A stretch of 5,037 bases of DNA from Planctomycetaceae bacterium. GTDB taxonomy: Bacteria > Planctomycetota > Planctomycetia > Pirellulales > UBA1268. Position 1 is the stretch's first letter. The number at the start of each line of letters is the position of its first letter. The DNA lies in the NCBI GenBank assembly GCA_018694455.1, contig JABHNP010000169.1, positions 1-5,037 on the forward strand, in the 5' to 3' direction. The notes under the pieces were generated by a model, which did not search any database, had not been told where the DNA came from, and was given only the letters and a program-made list of their open reading frames with translations. The position numbers were made by a program, and so were the translations under genes. This document shows, piece after piece, positions 1 through 3,975 of this stretch.

Positions 1-15
1 AATGAATGGTGGAAT

Positions 16-45
16 TTGACAATACAGGGGACTGGCTTTTACCGT
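16..45 (+). promoter_or_regulatory. Candidate rnc promoter
   Basis: A perfect -35 consensus TTGACA at 16-21 is followed after 18 bases by TACCGT at 40-45, a weak -10 that keeps only the first, second and last consensus positions. Transcription would begin near base 52 and give a leader of about 35 bases before the ATG at 87. The site lies inside the possible N-terminal extension of the rnc reading frame, which argues for the later start. The weak -10 keeps confidence low. Confidence 0.35.
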
Positions 46-52
46 GTAGTTT

Positions 53-90
53 CCAGGGAGACAAGGAATGCCCAGGGAGACAAGGAATGC
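53..90 (+). repeat. Perfect 19-bp tandem duplication at the rnc start
   Basis: The 19-base unit CCAGGGAGACAAGGAATGC occurs twice head to tail at 53-71 and 72-90 without mismatch. Each copy contains the Shine-Dalgarno-like GGGAG/AAGGA and an ATG. The downstream ATG (87-89) opens rnc. The upstream ATG (68-70) is in another frame and opens an eight-codon ORF (MPRETRNA) ending at TGA 92-94, just inside rnc. Because 19 is not a multiple of three, the two ATGs cannot share a frame. Confidence 0.95.
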
Positions 91-857
91 ATGAAAAGCC
101 AATATCCGACGCAAATGCCCCAGCAGACGGACTTGCCGTCTGTGAGGAGCGAATCGGATACTCTTTTCGAAATCGGCACCTACTGGAGGCGGCCGTGACT
201 CATGCCTCAGGTGCTGCTCATCGCCTTGCATCCAATGAACGGCTCGAATTTCTGGGGGATTCTATTCTTGGGTTTGTTGTGTGCAATCGTCTATATAACG
301 AGTTTCCAGAACTTCTTGAGGGTGACCTTACACGGATTAAATCCGCTGTTGTAAGTCGAGAAACCTGCAGCAGGATCAGTATTGAACTCGGACTGATCGA
401 TTTCCTTGTTGTTGGCAAGGGTATGGCAGTGAATCGTCCAGTTCCAAATTCAGTTCTCTCGGACATGTTTGAGTCGCTGGTGGCAGCGATTTTTCTCGAC
501 GGGGGTATTGATCCTGCTCGAACTTTCCTGAACACCTGGATAGGTCCAGAAATAGAAAAGGTAGTTTCTGGTGAGGAAGGGTCGAATCATAAATCACTTC
601 TTCAGCAGCTTGCTCAGGGAGCTTACGGTATAGCCCCAACCTACGAAGTCATTGACGAAGTTGGACCTGATCACAACAAAGAATTTCAGGTGCGAGCTCG
701 GATTGGTCAGCGGCGGTATGCTGCGGCGTGGGGCCGGAACAAAAAGGAAGCCGAGCAAGGAGCGGCAGAAAAAGCCCTTGAAACTCTGCGGTTAGAGGGC
801 GTTGTTCCATCTATCGAGCACGCATTTCGACGCTCGAGTGAGGCTGGACCTCATTAA
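87..857 (+). CDS. rnc: Ribonuclease III
   Basis: Double-strand-specific endoribonuclease that processes rRNA precursors and structured mRNAs in the cytoplasm as a homodimer. The 256-residue product has both family domains. The catalytic domain carries the signature NERLEFLGD at residues 50-58, with acidic residues E51, E54 and D58, and the second metal-binding pair D126 and E129 in SDMFES. A C-terminal double-stranded-RNA-binding domain follows at about residues 167-236, with the typical GPDHNKEF turn and GRNKKEAEQGAAEKAL helix. All catalytic residues known from E. coli RNase III appear present. I chose the ATG at 87 because GGGAG at 75-79 lies 7 bases upstream, the length then matches the family, and the 27 extra residues from an in-frame ATG at 6 have no family resemblance and cover a promoter candidate and a repeat. 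Stop TAA at 855. The gene faces a convergent neighbour and seems to be transcribed alone. The start lies in a tandem duplication (see findings). Confidence 0.97.
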   Translation: MHEKPISDANAPADGLAVCEERIGYSFRNRHLLEAAVTHASGAAHRLASNERLEFLGDSILGFVVCNRLYNEFPELLEGDLTRIKSAVVSRETCSRISIELGLIDFLVVGKGMAVNRPVPNSVLSDMFESLVAAIFLDGGIDPARTFLNTWIGPEIEKVVSGEEGSNHKSLLQQLAQGAYGIAPTYEVIDEVGPDHNKEFQVRARIGQRRYAAAWGRNKKEAEQGAAEKALETLRLEGVVPSIEHAFRRSSEAGPH

Positions 858-896
858 GAGGGGCGGCCGGTCGTTCCGATTTCTTTGACGTAGATT

Positions 897-932
897 GAAG
901 TTTACGGTCTCCCGGGCCGAACTTCTCTTTAT
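897..932 (+). terminator. Candidate intrinsic terminator of rnc
   Basis: GAAGTT at 897-902 pairs with AACTTC at 920-925, and CGG at 905-907 pairs with CCG at 917-919. This makes a 9-bp stem with a two-base bulge and a nine-base loop. It is followed directly by the U-rich run TCTTTAT at 926-932. The hairpin begins 40 bases after the rnc stop codon and is in the correct orientation for rnc. The bulge and interrupted U-tract make it an imperfect terminator. Confidence 0.5.
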
Positions 933-1021
933 CAACCAGCGTATCAAATCGTGCCGTTGGGCAATGGCCCGTACTCTCTTGAGCCTTCTGGGGGGTGGTA
1001 CTCAGGCCCCGGCGCGAATTT

Positions 1022-1054
1022 GAAAGTCCACCTCGTCAAGCGAGGTGGACTTTC
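1022..1054. terminator. Strong perfect hairpin, likely terminator between convergent genes
   Basis: GAAAGTCCACCTCG at 1022-1035 and its exact complement CGAGGTGGACTTTC at 1041-1054 form a 14-bp perfect stem around the five-base loop TCAAG. It sits 15 bases beyond the stop of the UPF0114-type gene and 164 bases beyond the rnc stop. The A-rich 5' arm and U-rich 3' arm would read similarly on either strand. On the + strand the stem is followed by a T-rich stretch interrupted by G and C. On the - strand there is no clear U-tract. It most likely ends the minus-strand gene and may stop leftover rnc transcripts. Confidence 0.7.
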
Positions 1055-1069
1055 GCTTTCGTTTGCGGG

Positions 1070-1675
1070 TCAAAGGCCGACGTCTCGGGTAAGCGGTTGA
1101 CGATCGAACATGAGTCGGCTGCTGATGGCTATTGCCAAAATACCTGCAGGCATAATGAGCATTTCCCACCCAGGCCCGGGGCCGTCAAGAATCATCTTTT
1201 CGGCGAGTGTTCGCACAAACATGATCGCAAGAAGAACGGCAACGACTTCGAGTAATGTTTTTTTCAGCGAACCAATATTTTCAACTTTAAGCCAGCGGGG
1301 CGCAGTGCCTACTGGCATTGAGTTCGTCAGGAAGAGTGCGTAGATGCCGTAGGCAAAGTATAAAAAAGTCAGCCCGGTGAGACCATTGTCTAGTGACTCA
1401 AGCAAAAGAAGATTGGCGGCAGGCCGGGGTGCAGCATCTGGTGACGTTGGCGAATACAAACAGTACTGCAAAAATCCTCCATAAAGGCCAAAATATCGCA
1501 GGACTGCTTCAGCTGTGTTCGCAGCTCCTATGATAAACATGAGAAGAGCGCCAATAAGCGATGAGAACACCGTAACAATACTGAACCAACGAGTCATGCC
1601 AAGGATTTGCGTGATACGAGGCACCATCTTTCGGTGGTGCGAGTGCTCGGATTGGGGAGTGTCTTTCGCATCCAT
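1070..1675 (-). CDS. UPF0114/YqhA-family integral membrane protein
   Basis: The 201-residue product has a hydrophilic N-terminus with several histidines (residues 1-20) and four likely membrane helices at about 30-52, 92-117, 137-158 and 170-188. The segment LESLDNGLTGLTFLYFAYGIYALF (92-115), followed by P126-R-W-L and a lysine-containing hydrophobic helix (SLKKTLLEVVAVLLA), matches the conserved core of the UPF0114 (YqhA) family of inner-membrane proteins, whose function is not established. The loop between helices 1 and 2 (53-90) is long and proline-rich. The ATG at 1675 has no clear Shine-Dalgarno, and an internal ATG at 1627 (residue 17) is an alternative start close to the first helix. 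The gene is divergent from the RidA-family gene and convergent with rnc, so it is probably transcribed alone. Family assignment rests on pattern recognition; the membrane topology is well supported by the sequence. Confidence 0.82.
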   Translation of the reverse strand: MDAKDTPQSEHSHHRKMVPRITQILGMTRWFSIVTVFSSLIGALLMFIIGAANTAEAVLRYFGLYGGFLQYCLYSPTSPDAAPRPAANLLLLESLDNGLTGLTFLYFAYGIYALFLTNSMPVGTAPRWLKVENIGSLKKTLLEVVAVLLAIMFVRTLAEKMILDGPGPGWEMLIMPAGILAIAISSRLMFDRQPLTRDVGL

Positions 1676-1728
1676 AAGAAGTGATTTATTCCAGAAAAAG
1701 AGATGTGTTTTGAAGGAATACCATCTGC

Positions 1729-1737
1729 ACTATACCA
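1729..1737 (-). promoter_or_regulatory. Extended -10 promoter for the UPF0114-type gene
   Basis: Read on the minus strand, TGGTATAGT occupies 1737 down to 1729. This is a TGn extended -10 with a five-of-six match to TATAAT. No good -35 is found 16-18 bases upstream, which an extended -10 can tolerate. Transcription would start near 1722 and give a leader of roughly 47 bases to the ATG at 1675. Confidence 0.45.
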
Positions 1738-1869
1738 CGCTCCTTGAACTGCTGTTATCGTTTAATCTCTGGGTACGTTGGTTCTGTGGTGTTTGGTTTC
1801 GGCTGGTTCAATGATTATGAGACTGAATTGGGCTGTGGATGGTTGTGCTACGGTACGGTTCGCAGGTGT

Positions 1870-1880
1870 TGGTATATATT
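1870..1880 (+). promoter_or_regulatory. Extended -10 promoter for the RidA-family gene
   Basis: TGGTATATATT at 1870-1880 contains a TGn element followed by TATATA or TATATT. The -35 region (about 1850-1857) is poor. Transcription would start near 1886, so the leader would be only about 18 bases long but would still contain the full ribosome-binding site at 1889-1894. Confidence 0.45.
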
Positions 1881-1903
1881 CGCAACGTAAGGAGACAAAG
1901 AGC

Positions 1904-2365
1904 ATGGGTGCCCAGGAACGTTTTACATCGCTCGTTGATGAACCAGCAGCAATTGCAAAGCCGGCTGGACTCTATCAGCCGTGCTTGGTTGTTGGCGGTT
2001 TTGCTTATGTATCCGGCCATCTGCCGGTACTCCCTGATGGGAGCCTGATTCTTGGATGTCTTGGACGTGATTTAGAAGTTGAGGATGGCAAGGCAGCAGC
2101 ACGGCGAGCGGGGCTTGCAAGCCTCGTGACGCTTGAGCAGGCCCTAGGCAGCTTGGATGCCGTGAAGCGGGTGGTGAAGCTCTTTGGAATGGTTGCAGCG
2201 ACGGGCTCGTTTACCCAGCATCCCGCAGTTGTGAATGGTTGTAGTGAGCTTTATGCAGAAGTATGGGGTAATGAGAACGGGGTCGGCGTTCGAAGCGCTC
2301 TTGGAGTTGCCTCGTTACCCGCGGGTGTTGCGGTTGAGATTGAGGCAGTTTTTGAATTGAACTGA
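1904..2365 (+). CDS. RidA (YjgF/YER057c/UK114) family protein
   Basis: Members of this family are small trimeric cytosolic proteins. The best-known ones hydrolyse reactive enamines/imines formed by PLP enzymes such as threonine dehydratase. The 153-residue product shows the family pattern: AYVSGHLPVLPDGSL (residues 34-48), a KAAARRAGLASLVTLEQALGSL helix region, then VKRVVKLFGMV, the HPAVVNGCSELYAEVWG stretch, and the C-terminal RSALGVASLPAGVAVEIEAVF. By recalled alignment to E. coli RidA, R130 matches the catalytic R105 and E145 matches E120, so imine-deaminase activity is possible. It is longer than archetypal RidA (about 128 residues) because of a longer N-terminus and internal insertions, and may belong to a separate Rid subfamily with other substrates. 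The ATG at 1904 has AAGGAG at 1889-1894 nine bases upstream, which decides the start against the in-frame ATG at 1778. It is likely transcribed alone. Confidence 0.92.
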   Translation: MGAQERFTSLVDEPAAIAKPAGLYQPCLVVGGFAYVSGHLPVLPDGSLILGCLGRDLEVEDGKAAARRAGLASLVTLEQALGSLDAVKRVVKLFGMVAATGSFTQHPAVVNGCSELYAEVWGNENGVGVRSALGVASLPAGVAVEIEAVFELN

Positions 2366-2407
2366 ATGTTTATTAGGACTTCTCGGTCAGAATTTGATTC
2401 AGAACGG

Positions 2408-2451
2408 TGATATCGGTTGAACAGGCTGTGATTTTGTGCTGCTCGATATCA
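2408..2451. terminator. Weak inverted repeat between convergent genes
   Basis: TGATATCG at 2408-2415 and CGATATCA at 2444-2451 are exact complements separated by 28 bases. The dyad lies between the stop of the RidA-family gene (2365) and the stop of the FmdB-like gene (2488). It could act as a bidirectional terminator or pause structure, but the stem is AT-rich, the loop is long and no U-tract follows. Each arm also contains the self-complementary GATATC, so chance is possible. Nothing else is recognised in the 122-base gap. Confidence 0.25.
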
Positions 2452-2487
2452 GATGCTCTGGCAAAAGCTTGGTTCGAGGTACGTGTT

Positions 2488-2784
2488 CTAGTCATTACCC
2501 GATATTGACTTCGGGCCTTTGCCGGCTGTCTTTTCGTAGTGGCCATCACCGGAGCGAACATATTTTGTAAACCCAATCCGATCGAGATTCTTGTCTGATA
2601 GTTTTTCCTTTGCACCCATGTCAGACCATTTCCCAGCTATCATAAATCCGGTGATCACTCGTCGCACTGGCTTGCCATTGAGCGGATGCTTTGTGAGCGG
2701 TTCAGCACTCATTGGTTGGATAACTTCAAATCGCTCTCCATCTGCACCATCTTCTTCGACGACTTCGTAGACGTATGTTGGCAT
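2488..2784 (-). CDS. FmdB-like small protein lacking the zinc-ribbon cysteines
   Basis: The 98-residue product begins MPTYVYEV and continues with RFEVIQPMSAEPLTKHP (residues 18-34) and GKPVRRVITG (37-46). This follows the layout of the FmdB/CxxC_CXXC_SSSS putative regulatory-protein family (MPxYxYxCxxCG, FEvxQsM, PLxxCPxCG, VRRv). All four zinc-binding positions are changed: the first pair falls at V8 and E11, the second at H33 and N36, and the protein has no cysteine at all. The basic, glycine-rich tail (about 50-98) has no recognised domain. The true function of the family is unclear. The start at 2784 is supported by AAAGGA at 2796-2791 on the minus strand, six bases upstream; the open frame extends 21 codons further to 2847 but without family resemblance. 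It converges with the RidA-family gene and diverges from the Bax inhibitor-type gene. Confidence 0.78.
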   Translation of the reverse strand: MPTYVYEVVEEDGADGERFEVIQPMSAEPLTKHPLNGKPVRRVITGFMIAGKWSDMGAKEKLSDKNLDRIGFTKYVRSGDGHYEKTAGKGPKSISGND

Positions 2785-2878
2785 CAGATGTCCTTTGTCG
2801 TGCACGCAAGAAAACATGTATTCTGTCGCGGTAAGTGTACCGAGCAATCAGTACCTCGTAGAGTGTCTTTATCCAATT

Positions 2879-2902
2879 CGATTTTTGTTGCCACAAAAAT
2901 CG
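2879..2902. repeat. Perfect 10-bp inverted repeat, operator or hairpin
   Basis: CGATTTTTGT at 2879-2888 and ACAAAAATCG at 2893-2902 are exact complements around the four-base spacer TGCC. The element lies 95 bases upstream of the FmdB-like gene and about 258 bases upstream of the Bax inhibitor-type gene. As DNA it resembles a symmetric protein-binding site; as RNA it would be an AT-rich hairpin without a following U-tract. It lies outside both coding regions. Its role is inferred from symmetry and position alone. Confidence 0.6.
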
Positions 2903-3056
2903 CATCCCTGCTGAATCATAGCTTCCTGAAACACCCGGAATTGAGATGTCTTCTTCTCGACGCATGTGCCAGAAGTATCAGGTTTCCTGTTCCGGGTGAA
3001 AGGTCGTCCTCGAGGAAAAATGCCCAATCACCGAGTGACTCGAGTTGATATTGGTA

Positions 3057-3085
3057 ACGACATGCGACATCGTTTTCTGTATAGT
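3057..3085 (+). promoter_or_regulatory. Candidate promoter of the Bax inhibitor-type gene
   Basis: ACGACA at 3057-3062 (matching the GACA half of TTGACA) and TATAGT at 3080-3085 (five of six for the -10) are separated by the optimal 17 bases. Transcription would begin near 3092, giving a leader of about 68 bases before the ATG at 3160. It is the best sigma-70-like match upstream of the gene. Confidence 0.5.
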
Positions 3086-3159
3086 TCCAAAAGAATTTTA
3101 CTGGCCTTTTGATACGCCATCCCACGATTTATTGTGTAAGTAGAAAGGTTCCTCATCTT

Positions 3160-3933
3160 ATGCGTACAGGAAACCCTGTTCTGAACTCTCGTGCGTTTGA
3201 AAACTTTGGTCTGCAGCCGCGTGATGTTGCTGCTGAGAGTAGTCCTGTAACGACGATGACGGTGGCTGGTACAGCAAACCGAACAATGTTTCTGCTGGCG
3301 TTGGCATTCTGCTCTGCGTGTTTTACCTGGTCACGAACTTTTAACGTGGGTGAAGTAAATTCAGGTGCAGCAATGCCATGGGTTTTCGGTGGTTTAATTA
3401 TTGGTTTTATTACGGCGATGGTGATCTGTTTTAAACAGACATGGGCCCCAACGCTCTCACCTGTTTATGCGATCGCGGAGGGTCTTTTTCTTGGTGGTGT
3501 TTCTGCGAGTTTTGAGGCGCAGTATCCCGGCATTGTTATTCAGGCGGTTGGTGGAACGTTTGGCACACTTGCGGCGCTTTTGCTGTGCTACCAGTCAGGG
3601 TTGATTCGAGCAACTGAAAATTTCAAGTTGGGAATCGTGGCGGCGACAGGAGGAATTTTCTTTGTGTATCTGATTTCGATGATTGGTGGTTTTTTCGGAT
3701 TCCCAATCCCATTCATTCATTCAGCAGGACCACTTGGTATCGGCTTTAGCGTTGTCGTGGTCATCATTGCTGCTCTCAACCTCGTGCTTGACTTTGACTT
3801 TATTGAAACAGCAGCCAAACGCGGTGCCCCAAAATACCTTGAGTGGTATGGTGCCTTTGCTCTCATGGTGACACTGGTGTGGCTCTATCTCGAAATCCTT
3901 CGGCTGTTAAGCAAGCTCAACAGCCGGGACTGA
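3160..3933 (+). CDS. Bax inhibitor-1/YccA-family membrane protein
   Basis: The 257-residue product has a soluble N-terminus starting MRTGNPVLNS, typical of one bacterial branch of the family. Seven likely membrane helices follow at about 42-59, 71-92, 100-118, 124-144, 157-178, 190-212 and 227-250. Family landmarks are APTLSPVYAIAEGLFLGGVS (96-115), ALNLVLDFDFIE (205-216) with acidic residues D211, D213 and E216, and GAPKYLEWYGAFALMVTLVW (222-241) before a C-terminal LEILRLLSKL. Bacterial relatives such as YetJ are pH-sensitive calcium-leak channels that use paired aspartates, and YccA interacts with the FtsH protease. Whether this protein does either is unknown. The ATG at 3160 is preceded by AGAAAGG at 3142-3148, eleven bases upstream, and fits the family N-terminus; the in-frame ATG at 3109 adds 17 unrelated residues. 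The gene is monocistronic and converges on the M48-like gene, with only 36 bases between the two stops. Confidence 0.92.
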   Translation: MRTGNPVLNSRAFENFGLQPRDVAAESSPVTTMTVAGTANRTMFLLALAFCSACFTWSRTFNVGEVNSGAAMPWVFGGLIIGFITAMVICFKQTWAPTLSPVYAIAEGLFLGGVSASFEAQYPGIVIQAVGGTFGTLAALLLCYQSGLIRATENFKLGIVAATGGIFFVYLISMIGGFFGFPIPFIHSAGPLGIGFSVVVVIIAALNLVLDFDFIETAAKRGAPKYLEWYGAFALMVTLVWLYLEILRLLSKLNSRD

Positions 3934-3975
3934 TTTCAGGCAGTTTTGCAGGAAGTAACGAAACGGAAATCAGTC
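3928..3975. terminator. Inverted repeat spanning both convergent stop codons
   Basis: GACTGATTTC at 3928-3937 and its exact complement GAAATCAGTC at 3966-3975 are separated by 28 bases. The left arm contains the TGA stop of the Bax inhibitor-type gene (3931-3933). The right arm, read on the minus strand, contains the TGA stop of the M48-like gene (3972-3970). Transcripts from either side could fold the same stem. There is no U-tract right after either arm, so it is not a classical intrinsic terminator; TTTT occurs in the loop at 3943-3946. It may be a bidirectional end or RNA-stabilising structure. Confidence 0.5.

Larger units (their letters stand above)
858..1069. other. Convergent intergenic region with several hairpins
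   Basis: This 212-base gap separates the 3' ends of rnc and the UPF0114-type gene. Besides the two terminator-like hairpins it holds a GC-rich middle part (about 933-1021) with smaller foldable segments. GCCGTT at 953-958 pairs with AATGGC at 963-968 around the loop GGGC (one G-U pair), and CTTGAG at 978-983 pairs with CTCAGG at 1001-1006 (one G-U pair). No tRNA, SRP RNA or other known RNA is recognised, and no convincing ORF lies here. Confidence 0.5.
1676..1903. promoter_or_regulatory. Divergent promoter region
   Basis: This 228-base gap lies between the start of the UPF0114-type gene and the start of the RidA-family gene. It carries the two extended -10 motifs given separately, about 140 bases apart and facing away from each other. 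A possible upstream extension of the RidA reading frame to an ATG at 1778 is open but non-homologous. I see no clear operator dyad between the promoters. Confidence 0.5.
2785..3159. other. 375-bp divergent gap rich in dyad symmetry
   Basis: This gene-poor stretch lies between the FmdB-like gene and the Bax inhibitor-type gene. It contains a perfect 24-bp hairpin at 2879-2902 and a 9-bp inverted repeat CACCCGGAA/TTCCGGGTG at 2932-2940 and 2990-2998 (49 bases apart), with a small CTTCT/AGAAG pair inside at 2953-2957 and 2971-2975. It also holds the 10-bp palindrome TCCTCGAGGA at 3007-3016, the overlapping palindromes CGAGTGACTCG (3032-3042) and ACTCGAGT (3038-3045), and a promoter candidate at 3057-3085. 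Minus-strand open frames at 2916-3125 and 2726-2965 have no family resemblance and no good ribosome-binding site. No promoter of good quality for the FmdB-like gene is seen; TACACT on the minus strand around 2840 is the best -10. Confidence 0.5.

Noticed and set aside
6..86. N-terminal extension of rnc from the ATG at 6
   Set aside because: The 27 residues have no RNase III resemblance, the ATG has no room for a visible ribosome-binding site in the window, and the segment covers a TTGACA element and a tandem repeat whose second copy supplies a good start.
1011..1060. tRNA or tRNA 3' end around the strong hairpin
   Set aside because: The hairpin has one 14-bp stem and no cloverleaf, T-loop or CCA end can be drawn around it.
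995..1255. Plus-strand open frame of 86 codons
   Set aside because: It runs through the 14-bp hairpin and into the antisense of the UPF0114-type gene; its composition looks like a shadow frame and it has no family resemblance.
1778..1903. Upstream extension of the RidA-family gene
   Set aside because: The 42 extra residues are not family-like, and the strong AAGGAG nine bases before the ATG at 1904 decides the start.
2373..2615. Minus-strand open frame of 80 codons after the RidA-family gene
   Set aside because: It overlaps the well-supported FmdB-like gene in another frame and lacks family resemblance.
2726..2965. Minus-strand open frame of 79 codons overlapping the FmdB-like gene
   Set aside because: Its C-terminal part is an arginine-rich shadow of the FmdB-like coding sequence and nothing in it resembles a known protein. 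A joined frameshifted gene with the 2916-3125 frame was considered but has no support.
2916..3125. Minus-strand open frame of 69 codons in the divergent gap
   Set aside because: No recognisable family, weak ribosome-binding site, and it overlaps several palindromes and the promoter candidate of the opposite gene.
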